Shown: piece after piece, positions 43,620 through 52,668 of the stretch
Position numbering within the stretch: the stretch's first letter is position 1
Layout: each line of letters starts with the position of its first letter
Assembly (NCBI RefSeq): GCF_039536205.1
Contig: NZ_BAAAYL010000001.1
Location: 5,642,001 to 5,706,000 of the forward strand
DNA length: 64,000 nt
Direction: 5' to 3'
Source: Streptomyces sannanensis
GTDB taxonomy: Bacteria > Actinomycetota > Actinomycetes > Streptomycetales > Streptomycetaceae
Position numbers and translations under genes: made by a program
Notes under the pieces: model-generated
The model's input: only the letters and a program-made list of their open reading frames with translations
The model's database searches: none
Told to the model about the DNA's origin: nothing

Positions 43620-44957
43620 GTGTCCGACGTGGAACTGGTACTGCGCTCGACGCGCGTCATCACCCCCGAGGGGACGCGCGCCGCATCCGTCGCCGTCGCC
43701 GACGGGAAGATCGCCGGCGTGCTGCCGTACGACACCGCAGTGCCGGCCGGTGCACGGCTCGAGGACTTCGGGGGCGACGTCCTGCTCCCGGGCCTCGTCG
43801 ACACCCACGTCCATGTGAACGACCCGGGCCGTACCGAGTGGGAGGGCTTCCGGACGGCCACCCGCGCGGCTGCCGCCGGTGGCATCACCACGCTGCTGGA
43901 CATGCCCCTCAACTCCCTGCCGCCGACCACGACCGTGGACCATCTGCGCACCAAGCGTGACGTGGCCCGCAGCAAGGCGCACATCGACGTCGGCTTCTGG
44001 GGCGGCGCGATCCCGGACAACGTCAAGGACCTCCGGCCGCTGCACGACTCGGGAGTCTTCGGCTTCAAATGCTTCCTGTCGCCGTCCGGCGTGGAGGAGT
44101 TCCCCGAGCTCGACCAGGAGCAGCTGGCCCGCTCCATGGCGGAGATCGCCGGCTTCGGCGGCCTGCTGATCGTGCACGCCGAGGATCCGCACCACCTGGC
44201 CGCGGCCCCGCAGCGCAAAGGCCCCAAGTACGCCGACTTCCTTGCCTCCCGGCCGCGCGACGCCGAGAACACCGCGATCGAGGGCCTCATCGCGCACGCC
44301 AAGCGGCTGAACGCCCGGGTGCATGTGCTGCACCTCTCCTCCTCCGACGCGCTGCCGCTGATCGTCGCCGCCAAGCGTGAGGGGGTGCGGATCAGCGTCG
44401 AGTCCTGCCCGCACTTCCTCACCCTCACCGCCGAGGAAGTCCGCGACGGTGCCACCGAGTTCAAGTGCTGCCCGCCGATCCGCGAGGCCGAGAACCAGGA
44501 CGCCCTCTGGCAGGGCCTGATTGACGGCACGATCGACTGCATCGTCTCCGACCACTCGCCCTGTACGGCCGATCTCAAGGTCCCCGACTTCGCCGACGCC
44601 TGGGGCGGCATCTCCTCGCTCCAGCTGGGCCTGCCGGCGATCTGGACCGAGGCCCGCAGGCGCGGCCGCTCCCCGGAGGATGTCGCCCGCTGGATGTCGA
44701 CGGCCCCCGCCGAGCTGGCCGGACTGAACCGGAAGGGCGCCATCGAGGCCGGCCGTGACGCCGACTTCGCGGTCCTCGCGCCCGAGGAGACCTTCACCGT
44801 CGACCCCGCCGAACTCCACCACCGCAACCAGGTCACGGCATACGCGGGCAGGACCCTGCACGGCGTGGTCAAGTCCACCTGGCTGCGGGGCGTACGCATC
44901 GCGGAGAACGGCGTCCTGACCGAGCCCACCGGCAACCTTCTCGAAAGGCGGAGCTGA
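43620..44957 (+). CDS. allB: Allantoinase
   Basis: GTG 43620 gives [20 protein letters not shown], the usual allantoinase beginning; the long upstream open frame is noncoding. The 445-residue dihydroorotase-like amidohydrolase has the metal pair His63/His65 ([17 protein letters not shown]), the bridging Lys in [41 protein letters not shown] and Asp in VSDHSP. It opens allantoin to allantoate. It is followed 3 bp later by allantoicase. Confidence 0.95.
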   Translation: MSDVELVLRSTRVITPEGTRAASVAVADGKIAGVLPYDTAVPAGARLEDFGGDVLLPGLVDTHVHVNDPGRTEWEGFRTATRAAAAGGITTLLDMPLNSLPPTTTVDHLRTKRDVARSKAHIDVGFWGGAIPDNVKDLRPLHDSGVFGFKCFLSPSGVEEFPELDQEQLARSMAEIAGFGGLLIVHAEDPHHLAAAPQRKGPKYADFLASRPRDAENTAIEGLIAHAKRLNARVHVLHLSSSDALPLIVAAKREGVRISVESCPHFLTLTAEEVRDGATEFKCCPPIREAENQDALWQGLIDGTIDCIVSDHSPCTADLKVPDFADAWGGISSLQLGLPAIWTEARRRGRSPEDVARWMSTAPAELAGLNRKGAIEAGRDADFAVLAPEETFTVDPAELHHRNQVTAYAGRTLHGVVKSTWLRGVRIAENGVLTEPTGNLLERRS

Positions 44958-44960
44958 AAA

Positions 44961-46091
44961 GTGACGGCACAGCGTCGATCCCCTCTGGCTTCCTTCACCG
45001 GTAACGCCAACCCGTACGGAGGCGGCGACCCCTACGCCGACTACCGCACCGCGGACTTCCCGTTCACCGGCTACGCCAACCTCGCCGACCGCTGGCTCGG
45101 CGCCGGCGTCATCGCCGCCAACGACGAGTTCTTCGCCCAGCGCGAGAACCTCCTCGTCCCCGAGCGTGCCGAGTTCGACCCCGAGCACTTCGGCCACAAA
45201 GGCAAGATCATGGACGGCTGGGAGACCCGCCGCCGCCGTGGCGTCTCCGCCGAGCACCCGTGGCCGACGGCCGATAGCCACGACTGGGCGCTGGTACGCC
45301 TGGGTGCCCCCGGCGTGATCCGCGGCATCGTCGTCGACACCGCCCACTTCCGCGGCAACATGCCGCAGGCCGTCTCCATCGAGGCCGCCTCGGTCGAGGG
45401 CGCCCCGACGCCCGAGGAGCTCCTCGGCGACGACGTGAAGTGGACGACCCTGGTCCCGCGCACCCCCGTCGGCGGCCACGCGGCCAACGGCTTCGAGGTC
45501 ACCGTCGAGCAGCGCTTCACACACCTGCGCGTCAACCAGCACCCCGACGGCGGTATCGCCCGGCTGCGCGTGTACGGCGAGGTCGTCCCGGACCCGAAGT
45601 GGCTCGCCACGCTCGGTACGTTCGACGTCGTCGCGCTGGAGAACGGCGGCTCGGTCCAGGACGCGTCCAACCGCTTCTACTCGCCGCCCACGAACACCAT
45701 CAACCCGGGCCGCTCCCGCACGATGGACGACGGCTGGGAGACCGCTCGCCGCCGTGACCAGGGCAACGACTGGATCCGGTATCAGCTGGTCGCCGAGTCC
45801 GAGATCCGCGCGGTCGAGATCGACACCGCATACCTCAAGGGCAACTCGGCCGGCTGGGCGTCCCTGTCGGTCAAGACCGGCGAGGACGGCGAGTGGACCG
45901 AGTTCCTGCCGCGCACCCGGCTGCAGCCCGACACCAACCACCGCTTCGTGCTGGACACTCCGGCGGCCGGCACCCACGTCCGCATCGACATCTTCCCCGA
46001 CGGCGGCTTCTCGCGCCTCCGCCTCTTCGGTTCTCTCACGGAGCAGGGCGCGGCGGCGCTGACCGCACGCCACCAGGAGCTGGGCGGCTGA
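44961..46091 (+). CDS. alc: Allantoicase
   Basis: The 376-residue protein (GTG start) consists of two allantoicase jelly-roll repeats. The motif GKIMDGWETRRRRG is mirrored by RTMDDGWETARRRDQGNDW, VDTAHFRGNMPQ by IDTAYLKGNSAGW, and HLRVNQHPDGGIARLRVYGE by HVRIDIFPDGGFSRLRLFG. It splits allantoate into ureidoglycolate and urea. Ureidoglycolate breakdown would give the glyoxylate used by malate synthase. No ureidoglycolate lyase gene is in the window. Confidence 0.95.
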   Translation: MTAQRRSPLASFTGNANPYGGGDPYADYRTADFPFTGYANLADRWLGAGVIAANDEFFAQRENLLVPERAEFDPEHFGHKGKIMDGWETRRRRGVSAEHPWPTADSHDWALVRLGAPGVIRGIVVDTAHFRGNMPQAVSIEAASVEGAPTPEELLGDDVKWTTLVPRTPVGGHAANGFEVTVEQRFTHLRVNQHPDGGIARLRVYGEVVPDPKWLATLGTFDVVALENGGSVQDASNRFYSPPTNTINPGRSRTMDDGWETARRRDQGNDWIRYQLVAESEIRAVEIDTAYLKGNSAGWASLSVKTGEDGEWTEFLPRTRLQPDTNHRFVLDTPAAGTHVRIDIFPDGGFSRLRLFGSLTEQGAAALTARHQELGG

Positions 46092-46252
46092 GCCGGACTC
46101 CGTCCGGCCGGGCGAAAGGCCCGCGGACAGGGCGGCAACGACACCCGCCCGCGACGTGCGGGGCGCACCGGAATGGCAGCACGGGTACACCCCGCACGCC
46201 TGTTTTCTGCCCTATTCGGGCTTGCGGCCCCGTCCGGGGGCCGGAGCGTCCG

Positions 46253-46272
46253 TCCTCAGTCGCCGGACGGGC
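46253..46272. repeat. Dispersed 20-bp intergenic repeat, copy 3
   Basis: TCCTCAGTCGCCGGACGGGC differs by one base from the copy at 6651-6670. Confidence 0.55.
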
Positions 46273-46362
46273 CGGAACGTGACGTCCTCCGTCCGTGCGT
46301 CGCCGACCGATGAGTTCCGCGCGGCCCTGGAGTCTCAGAAGGAAAGAGAACGGAGAGACACC

Positions 46363-46980
46363 ATGGGCAAGCTGACCCTGACCACTTTCCTGACCCTCGA
46401 CGGCGTCTACCAGGCGCCCGGCGGACCGAACGAGGATCCCAGCGGCGGATTCGACCTGGGTGGCTGGTCCGTGCCGTACGGGGACGAGGACTTCGGCCGG
46501 TTCATGGACGAGGTCTTCGGCCGGGTCGGCGCGTTCCTGCTCGGCCGCCGCACCTACGAGATCTTCGCCGGCCACTGGCCCAAGATGACCGACCCCACCG
46601 ACCCGGTTGCGTCGAAGCTCAACTCGCTGTCGAAGTACGTCGTGTCGGCCACCCTCGACAAGGCCGACTGGGCAGGCACCACCGTCCTCCGCGGCGACCT
46701 GGTCAAGGAGGTCACCGCCCTCAAGGAGCGCACGGACGGGGAACTGCAGATCCACGGCAGCGGCCGCCTCGCACAGTCCCTGATGGTGCACGACCTGATC
46801 GACACGGTCCACCTGCTGACCTTCCCCGTCGTCCTGGGCAAGGGCCGCCGCCTCTTCGCCGACGGCGCGCAGCCCACCGCGTTCAGGCATGTTGCGGCCA
46901 GGACCACGGGCGCGGGCGTCGCCATCCACACCTACGAACTGGCGGGCCGCCCCGAGTACGGCACGTACGAGGCCGATTGA
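46363..46980 (+). CDS. RibD C-terminal/dihydrofolate reductase-like protein
   Basis: The 205-residue protein starts at MGKLTLTTFLTLDGVYQAPG (CGGAGAGA site). It has the RibD_C pattern VGAFLLGRRTYEIFAGHWPK, KYVVSATLDKADWAGTTVLR, GELQIHGSGRLAQSL and TFPVVLGKGRRLF. This large family contains NADPH-dependent reductases of unknown substrate in actinobacteria. The gene is monocistronic, downstream of the allantoicase gene. Confidence 0.85.
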   Translation: MGKLTLTTFLTLDGVYQAPGGPNEDPSGGFDLGGWSVPYGDEDFGRFMDEVFGRVGAFLLGRRTYEIFAGHWPKMTDPTDPVASKLNSLSKYVVSATLDKADWAGTTVLRGDLVKEVTALKERTDGELQIHGSGRLAQSLMVHDLIDTVHLLTFPVVLGKGRRLFADGAQPTAFRHVAARTTGAGVAIHTYELAGRPEYGTYEAD

Positions 46981-46985
46981 AACGC

Positions 46986-47094
46986 GTAGCACTCACATGC
47001 CCGGCGATCGCTCCGAATGGGCAGATCCCGATGACCTGGCCTGGCGTGTAGCCCTTACATGCCCGTTCCGGCGCGGTGATCGCTCCGAGTGCGA
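46986..47094. repeat. Imperfect tandem duplication
   Basis: GTAGCACTCACATGCCCG and GTAGCCCTTACATGCCCG start two similar segments, 46986-47021 and 47049-47094. Each ends in GATCGCTCCGA(A/G)TG. The second has about 9 extra bases. It lies between the reductase gene and the truncated transporter. Confidence 0.55.
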
Positions 47095-47139
47095 GCCGGT
47101 GAAGTCTCCGCACAGCCCGATCCGTTGGAGATCAGGTCC

Positions 47140-47392
47140 GTGTCGTCGATCGCCGTACCCGCCTCTGCCCTCGCCCCGCGCCGGACGTGGCTCACCGATC
47201 TGCCGGTGCCGCTCGTGGGCGTGGTGTGGGGCGCGAGCTACCTCGCGGCGAAGGGCATCACCACGACGCACACCGTCGTCGCCGTGCTCGTGCTGCGCTT
47301 CGCGCTCGTTCTGCCCGTACTGGCCGGCGTCGGCTGGCGCGGGCTGCGGGCGCTGCGCGTGGCACAGTGGCGTGGCGCGGGCCTGCTGGGGC
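47140..47392 (+). pseudogene. EamA/DMT exporter, N-terminal remnant
   Basis: From GTG 47140 about 84 codons match the first two or three helices of an EamA-family exporter (VPLVGVVWGASYLAAKGITT, HTVVAVLVLRFALVLPVLAG, ALRVAQWRGAGLLG). Similarity then stops and the frame runs into noncoding sequence. The other seven or eight helices are missing. Confidence 0.65.
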
Positions 47393-47475
47393 CGGCCGGT
47401 GCGGTGCTGGTGCTCGCGGGCACGGCCTGGGGCCGCCGGGCGGCCGACGCGTGTTGGGGGCCGGCTCCCCGGGGA

Positions 47476-47682
47476 CTATGCGTGGTGCCCGCGGTCGGCG
47501 GCGATCAGCACGGCGAGGCCGACCACCGCGAGCACGATGCTCGTGTAGACCTCATAGCCGTCCAGGAAGCGCAGGTACCTCACCACGACTCCGTAACCGA
47601 ACCACCCGGTCCAGGCGTGGACCAGGCTGATGACACCCTGGACGAGCAGTATGAATCCGATGACTTCGGTGAACTTCTTCAT
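47476..47682 (-). CDS. Small two-helix membrane protein
   Basis: The 68-residue protein reads KKFTEVIGFILLVQGVISLV as helix one and EVYTSIVLAVVGLAVLIAA as helix two, joined by a WTGWFGYGVVVRYLRFLDGY loop. It ends DRGHHA. Similar small proteins accompany two-component systems in Streptomyces, here the kinase at 47839 on the opposite strand. The function is unknown. Confidence 0.65.
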   Translation of the reverse strand: MKKFTEVIGFILLVQGVISLVHAWTGWFGYGVVVRYLRFLDGYEVYTSIVLAVVGLAVLIAADRGHHA

Positions 47683-47838
47683 GCGGCGAGCCTGGCGTGG
47701 CGCGACGGGCCGCGGTATCGGCCGTCGGGCTGCGACGCGGCCGGCCCGCGGCGACCAAAGTCGCGAACTCCTCGACTTCGGTATCGCCCGTCGATCGCGC
47801 GGGCCTCGCAGCCGCACAGGCTGCGTAGATTTGTCGAT

Positions 47839-49065
47839 GTGACACGTCCGGAGTACCGCTGGCTGCTGCCGTCGGCCATGGCCGACCCCGACCTCCCCGG
47901 GGACCGGGGCGGGCGGCCCCGCCGTACCGTGCGCGACTGGATCGTCGACATCACGGCCCTCCTCCTCGCCGCGGTCATCGGGCTGCTGGCCGCCGAAGCG
48001 CTGCGGACCGCCCCGGACTACGGAGGCTCCGTCGCCCTCTTCGACCAGCTGGCCGGCGCCGCGGCATGCTGCGCGCTGTGGGTGCGCAGGCGCCGGCCCG
48101 TGGGGCTGGCCGCCACGCTCGTCGTGGTCGGCACGGTCGCACCGGTGGCGTCCGGGGCGACCCTGGTGGCCCTGTTCAGCCTGGCCGTGCACCGGCCGTT
48201 CAGACCGGTCGCGGCGGTGGGCGCCGCCGCGCTGCTGAGCGCCGTGATCCAGGCGGTCCTGCGCCCCGACCCGACGATGCCCCTGCTCGTCTCCGCGCTC
48301 ACCGGCGTGCTGGTGACCGTCCTGGCGATCGTCCTCGGCATGCTCGTACGCTCCCGCCGCCGGCTCTACGTCGCCCTGCGCGAACGCGCACGCCGCGCCG
48401 AGACCGAGGCGGAGCTGCGCGCCCAGCAGGCCCAGCGGATGGCCCGCGAGGCCATCGCCCGGGAGATGCACGACGTACTCGCGCACCGGCTGACCCTGCT
48501 CAGCGTGCACGCGGGCGCCCTCGAATTCCGGCCCGACGCGCCTCCGGCCCAGGTGGCCAGGGCCGCCGGGGTGATCCGGGACAGTGCCCACGAGGCACTC
48601 CAGGATCTGCGCGAGATCATCGGTGTGCTGCGCGCCCCCGATGAGGGGAAGGGCGGCGCGGAGAACCGTCCGCAGCCCACCCTCGCCTCCCTCGACGCGC
48701 TGGTCGCCGAATCCCGCGAGGCCGGGATGAAGGTGATCCTCGACAGCCGGGTCGCCGAACCCGCCACGGTGCCCGCCCACACCGGCCGCACCGCCTATCG
48801 GATCGCCCAGGAAGCACTCACCAACGCCCGTAAGCACGCGCCCGGCACCGAGGTCACCGTCAGGGTGGAGGGCAGCCCGGGGGAGGGGCTCTCCATCGAG
48901 GTGCGCAACCTCGCCCCGGCGGGCCACGTCCCCGAGGTCCCCGGTTCCGGCCAGGGTCTGATCGGGCTCACCGAGCGGGCCACCCTCGCGGGCGGCCGGC
49001 TGGAACACGGAACCACCCCCGACGGCGGATTCCGGGTCGCCGCCTGGCTACCGTGGGCCGCATGA
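47839..49065 (+). CDS. Sensor histidine kinase (HisKA_3)
   Basis: The 408-residue kinase has a GTG start, possibly leaderless; ATG 47878 is an alternative. About five N-terminal membrane helices (36-175) precede the HisKA_3 motif REMHDVLAHRLTLLSVHAGA. The HATPase (AQEALTNARKHAPGTEVTV, GSGQGLIGLTERATLAGG) completes it. It overlaps the response regulator by ATGA. Confidence 0.9.
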   Translation: MTRPEYRWLLPSAMADPDLPGDRGGRPRRTVRDWIVDITALLLAAVIGLLAAEALRTAPDYGGSVALFDQLAGAAACCALWVRRRRPVGLAATLVVVGTVAPVASGATLVALFSLAVHRPFRPVAAVGAAALLSAVIQAVLRPDPTMPLLVSALTGVLVTVLAIVLGMLVRSRRRLYVALRERARRAETEAELRAQQAQRMAREAIAREMHDVLAHRLTLLSVHAGALEFRPDAPPAQVARAAGVIRDSAHEALQDLREIIGVLRAPDEGKGGAENRPQPTLASLDALVAESREAGMKVILDSRVAEPATVPAHTGRTAYRIAQEALTNARKHAPGTEVTVRVEGSPGEGLSIEVRNLAPAGHVPEVPGSGQGLIGLTERATLAGGRLEHGTTPDGGFRVAAWLPWAA

Positions 49066-49736
49066 CCATCAGGCTGCTCATCGTCGACGACGACCCGCTC
49101 GTACGGGCAGGACTCGCCCTCATGCTCGGCGGCGCCGAGGACATCGAGATCGTCGGCGAGGCGGCGGACGGCTCGGAGGTGACCGAGCTGGCCGAGCGGC
49201 TGGTTCCCGACGTCGTCCTGATGGACATTCGGATGCCCGTCATGGACGGGCTCACCGCCACCGAGGCGCTCCGCCGCCGCGACTCGGCCCCGGAGGTCGT
49301 CGTCCTGACCACCTTCCACGCCGACGAACAGGTGCTGCGGGCGCTGCGCGCCGGGGCCGCCGGATTCGTGCTGAAGGACACGCCGCCCGCGGAGATCGTC
49401 GACGCGGTACGCAGGGTGGCGGCCGGCGAACCGGTCCTCTCGCCGGCCGTGACACGCCAGCTCATGTCACATGTCACCGAACACGGTCACACCGAGCGGG
49501 CGGCCCGGGCACGGCGGCGGCTCGCGGAACTCGCCGAGCGGGAACGCGAGGTGGCCGTCGCGGTGGGCCGGGGCCGGTCCAACGCGGAGATCGCCGCATC
49601 CCTCTACGTGAGCGTGCCGACCGTCAAGACCCACGTCTCGCGCATCCTGGCCAAGCTCGGGCTCAACAATCGTGTCCAGATAGCGCTGTTGGCCCACGAC
49701 GCGGGCCTGCTCGACGAGGACGGCGACATGGCCTGA
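49062..49736 (+). CDS. LuxR-type response regulator
   Basis: The 224-residue NarL-type regulator has LLIVDDDPLVRAGLALML, VVLMDIRMPVMDG with the phospho-Asp, VVLTTFHAD and VLKDTPPAEI. The C-terminal HTH (LAEREREVAVAVGRGRSNAE, TVKTHVSRILAKLGLNNRVQ) completes the family pattern. It is the partner of the kinase above. No divergent target gene is present. Confidence 0.9.
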   Translation: MTIRLLIVDDDPLVRAGLALMLGGAEDIEIVGEAADGSEVTELAERLVPDVVLMDIRMPVMDGLTATEALRRRDSAPEVVVLTTFHADEQVLRALRAGAAGFVLKDTPPAEIVDAVRRVAAGEPVLSPAVTRQLMSHVTEHGHTERAARARRRLAELAEREREVAVAVGRGRSNAEIAASLYVSVPTVKTHVSRILAKLGLNNRVQIALLAHDAGLLDEDGDMA

Positions 49737-49740
49737 CGGA

Positions 49741-49872
49741 TGGAGGGAGCCCTCGCGATCCGTACGCTGCTGGAGCTGCCCCGGTCTGGCCCTCGCCCCG
49801 GACGGCGGCCCGCTCGACTGGCTGCCGGGGCTGCTGATGCGCGGAGTGCGGAAGTTGCCCGTTCGCTGGTGA
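49741..49872 (+). pseudogene. Cytochrome P450 3'-end remnant 1
   Basis: [11 protein letters not shown], then after a frame change [20 protein letters not shown] and KLPVRW-stop, matches the last 40 residues of bacterial P450s. Everything before, including the heme Cys loop, is gone. Confidence 0.6.
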
Positions 49873-49912
49873 GAACACCCCAGAGGCTACTCGGCAATCA
49901 AGCTGTGCCCGG

Positions 49913-50150
49913 GGGAGGGGGGAATCACGACCCGTCCCGTTTCGACATCCGGCGTGACGTGCGCGGCCATGTGTCCTTCGGCCACGGCATCCACTACTGC
50001 CTGGAGGCACCGTCGGCCCGCCTGGAGGCCCGTATCGCCGTCAAGTCCCTGCTGGAACGCTGCCCGCACCTGGCCACCGACCCGGCGGACCTGGCATGGC
50101 GAACGGGCCTGCTGATCCGGGGGCCGGAGAGCCTTCCGGTGCGCTGGTAG
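49913..50150 (+). pseudogene. Cytochrome P450 3'-end remnant 2
   Basis: A frame reads [40 protein letters not shown], then [21 protein letters not shown]. This is a P450 C-terminus including the heme Cys loop, with CLEAPSAR replacing the usual CLGAPLAR. The first 300 or so residues are missing. It follows remnant 1 after 40 bp. Confidence 0.75.
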
Positions 50151-50175
50151 GTCCGGGCCGTACGCCGCGCGGGCA

Positions 50176-51180
50176 TCAGTCCTCCGGGATCTCCGCGAGC
50201 CGCACCGGGCGGTGCTCGGTGCGGGAGCGCTCGCAGGCCTCGGCGATACGCAGGGCCTGCAGCGCATCTCGTCCGTCGCACGGGTTGGGGATCTCTCCCC
50301 GGACGAGCCGGACGAAGGCGTCCAGTTCGGCTTCGTACGCGGGGGCGAAGCGCTCCAGGAAGCCGGGCCAGGGCTTGTCGGCGCGCGGCGGGCCGTGCGG
50401 TTCGGTCGAGGCGATCGGCGTACGGTCGTCGAGGCCGGCCGAGACCTGGTCGAGCTCACCGGCCAGCTCCATGCGGACGTCGTAGCCGGCGCCGTTGCAG
50501 CGGGTGGCCGTGGCGGTGGCCAGCGTGCCGTCGTCGAGGGTGAGAACGGCGGCGGCCGTGTCGACGTCATGGGCCTCGCGGAACATCGGGGGGCCGGCGT
50601 CCGACCCGGACGCGTACACCTCCGTCACCTCGCGCCCGGTCACCCAGCGCAGCATGTCGAAGTCATGGACCAGGCAGTCCCGGTAGAGCCCGCCGGACAG
50701 TGGCAGGTACTCGGCGGGCGGCGGGGCCGGGTCTGAGGTGATCGCCCGTACGGTGTGCAGCCGGCCGAGCGCGCCGGACCGTACGAGCTCGCGGGCCGCG
50801 GTGTAACCCGCGTCGAAACGGCGCATGAAGCCGATCTGCAGTGTGCTCCCCGCCGCCTCGACCTCGCGCAGGGCGGCCAGTGTGCCCGGCAGGCCGAGCG
50901 CGATCGGCTTCTCGCAGAAAGTGGGCAGTCCCGCCCGGGCCGCGCGGCCGATCAGTTCGGCGTGCGAGGAGGTCGCCGTGGCGATCACCACCGCGTCCAT
51001 GCCCCAGGCGAAGATCTCCTCGACGGAGGGTGCGGCGGTGGCGTGCAGCCGGGCGGCGACCTCGGCCGCCCGCGCCGGTTCGGCGTCCGCCAGCACCAGG
51101 GAGCCCACTTCACGGTGGCGTGCCAGCACCGCCGCATGGAAGGAACCGATACGACCCGTGCCGATGAGTCCGATGCGCAT
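50176..51180 (-). CDS. Gfo/Idh/MocA dehydrogenase, inositol dehydrogenase-like
   Basis: The 334-residue protein starts at MRIGLIGTGRIGSFHAAVLA with the GxGxxG nucleotide site. CEKPIAL contains the family Lys, and the substrate part shows GFMRRFDAGYTAAREL, YRDCLVHDFDMLRWVTG (His/Asp active-site region) and EAHDVDTAAAVL. The pattern is that of myo-inositol 2-dehydrogenases. The adjacent, divergent GntR regulator fits a sugar-alcohol catabolic unit. Other iol genes are absent, so the substrate is provisional. Confidence 0.82.
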   Translation of the reverse strand: MRIGLIGTGRIGSFHAAVLARHREVGSLVLADAEPARAAEVAARLHATAAPSVEEIFAWGMDAVVIATATSSHAELIGRAARAGLPTFCEKPIALGLPGTLAALREVEAAGSTLQIGFMRRFDAGYTAARELVRSGALGRLHTVRAITSDPAPPPAEYLPLSGGLYRDCLVHDFDMLRWVTGREVTEVYASGSDAGPPMFREAHDVDTAAAVLTLDDGTLATATATRCNGAGYDVRMELAGELDQVSAGLDDRTPIASTEPHGPPRADKPWPGFLERFAPAYEAELDAFVRLVRGEIPNPCDGRDALQALRIAEACERSRTEHRPVRLAEIPED

Positions 51181-51209
51181 GAACCCAAGGTGACGGTGTC
51201 GGCACATAC

Positions 51210-51230
51210 TGTCAAGGTTATGTCCTGACA
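51210..51230. promoter_or_regulatory. Probable GntR operator
   Basis: TGTCA-N11-TGACA occupies the divergent promoter between the dehydrogenase and the GntR gene, with ATGTCCTGACAA at its right end. A related ATGTTCTGACAA is at 52060-52071, just past the GntR stop. HutC-type GntR proteins often bind such sites. Confidence 0.5.
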
Positions 51231-51289
51231 ACCGGACTTCCGGACTACAGGACTACCTAAGGTCATTACCGCGGGCTACCCTCCTTGCC

Positions 51290-52060
51290 GTGTCCCCCAA
51301 ATCCGCAGCCGACCCCACCGCCTTCCTCCGGCTCAGCGTGGACCGCACCAGCCCGGTGCCGCTGTACTTCCAGCTGTCCCAGCAGCTCGAGGCGGCCATC
51401 GAACAGGGCGCCCTCACCCCCGGCAGCCTGCTCGGCAACGAGATCGAGCTGGCAGGCCGGCTCGGCCTGTCCCGGCCCACGGTGCGCCAGGCCATCCAGT
51501 CGCTCGTCGACAAGGGCCTGCTGGTCCGGCGCAGAGGGGTCGGCACGCAGGTGGTGCACAGTCAGGTCCGCCGGCCGCTGGTGCTGAGCAGCCTCTACGA
51601 CGACCTCGAAGCGGCCGGCCGGCGGCCCACCACCCGGGTGCTGCGCAACACCGTCGAACCGGCGGATGCCGAGATCGCCGCCCAGCTCGGGGTGGAGGAG
51701 GGCAGCGAGGTCCACCGCATCGAACGGCTCCGCTACGCCCATGACGAGCCCATGGCCCATCTGCGCAATCATGTGCCGGCCGGGCTGCTCACCCTGGACA
51801 GCGGCCGACTGGAGGCCACCGGCCTCCACCGGATGATGCGGGCCGCGGGCATCACCCTGCACAGCGCCCGGCAGTCGGTGGGCGCCGTCGCCGCGGCCTC
51901 CGAGGAGGCGAGGCTGCTCGAGGAGCCGGAGGGCGCGCCGCTGCTGACGATGCAGCGTACGACCTTCGACGACACCGGCCGGGCCGTGGAGTACGGCTCG
52001 CACTTCTACCGGGCCTCCCGCTACTCCTTCGACTTTCAGCTGCTCGTCAGGTCCTCATAA
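51290..52060 (+). CDS. GntR-family regulator (HutC/UTRA type)
   Basis: The 256-residue protein (GTG start) has a GntR winged helix at about 20-85 (VPLYFQLSQQLEAAIEQGAL, LAGRLGLSRPTVRQAIQSLV). The UTRA effector domain follows (RPLVLSSLYDDLEAAGRRPT, VHRIERLRYAHDEPMAHLRN, YRASRYSFDFQLLV). It is divergent from the inositol dehydrogenase-like gene and presumably represses it. Confidence 0.9.
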   Translation: MSPKSAADPTAFLRLSVDRTSPVPLYFQLSQQLEAAIEQGALTPGSLLGNEIELAGRLGLSRPTVRQAIQSLVDKGLLVRRRGVGTQVVHSQVRRPLVLSSLYDDLEAAGRRPTTRVLRNTVEPADAEIAAQLGVEEGSEVHRIERLRYAHDEPMAHLRNHVPAGLLTLDSGRLEATGLHRMMRAAGITLHSARQSVGAVAAASEEARLLEEPEGAPLLTMQRTTFDDTGRAVEYGSHFYRASRYSFDFQLLVRSS

Positions 52061-52097
52061 TGTTCTGACAAAGCATGGACGGGGCGTGTGACCGCCG

Positions 52098-52424
52098 CTG
52101 GTGCTGTGACCGGAAAGGTTCACCGGCTCGCGACTCCCCCAGCTACCGCTGGGAGGTGCCCCCAGGCACGGCACCTCTCCCCCGTGGCCCTTCGGGCACG
52201 GGAGGTACCCCCACCGTTGTCGCATCGCGCGAGTACGGCCGAGTACGAGCTGTGATGCTCCGCCTTGCGATGCACCGCACCTGGGGGCACCTCTGGCGGC
52301 ACCCCGGGGGCACCCTGGGGGCACCCCCAGCGGTAGCTGGGGGAGGTAGCTGGGGGAGGTAGCTGGGGGAGGTAGCTGGGGGAGCCGCGAGCTTCCCGGC
52401 AAACCTTTCCGGCCACAGCACTAG
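52098..52424. mobile_element. Inverted-repeat element, about 325 bp, noncoding
   Basis: The left end, from GTGCTGTGACCGGAAAGGTT at 52101, runs through CTCCCCCAGCTACC. It pairs with the right end, whose reverse complement begins GTGCTGTGGCCGGAAAGGTT at 52421. The repeat covers about 46-50 bp, with three substitutions and one 3-4-base gap. Inside are two opposed copies of the 6587-type repeat, a core shared with the 35838-36005 element, and a 4x13-bp tandem repeat. No transposase is encoded, so it would have to be mobilised in trans, if at all. Confidence 0.7.
52332..52383 (+). repeat. Four perfect tandem copies of GGTAGCTGGGGGA
   Basis: The 13-bp unit is repeated exactly four times at the inner edge of the right inverted repeat. 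The left end carries a single unit, so the array probably grew by slippage. Confidence 0.95.
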
Positions 52425-52668
52425 AACGGCCGGCGGCAGTGAGCTGGAGGAAATCGGCCACGAACTGGCACGCGCCCCCGGTGACGCGGCCGCCTGGGCG
52501 GAGCGCGCCGGGAGCGCGTGCCGCCGCCTTCGGGCTCCGCGGTGGCAGAATCGGGCACGCGGGCGCCGTCCGCCGCCGGCCTTGCCGGTTCCGCCGCGAT
52601 CACGCAGGGGCGACAGTACTCGTGCGAGCACCCGCACCCACCGCCACCGGACGAACGGGGGCCGCCCG

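Larger units (their letters stand above)
52061..52668. other. 608-bp gap between GntR and ROK genes
   Basis: The gap contains a possible GntR half-site (52060-52071) and the inverted-repeat element at 52098-52424. Then follow about 240 bp without recognised features, ending in the ROK gene start. Several frames are open by GC bias but none looks coding. Confidence 0.5.

Noticed and set aside
43473..46190. 905-codon open frame antisense to allB and alc
   Set aside because: It is a shadow of two well-supported enzymes, with low-complexity Gly/Val/Asp/Arg composition and no family features.
52332..52383. Tandem GGTAGCTGGGGGA units as a CRISPR array
   Set aside because: The units are directly adjacent with no spacers and no cas genes are near.
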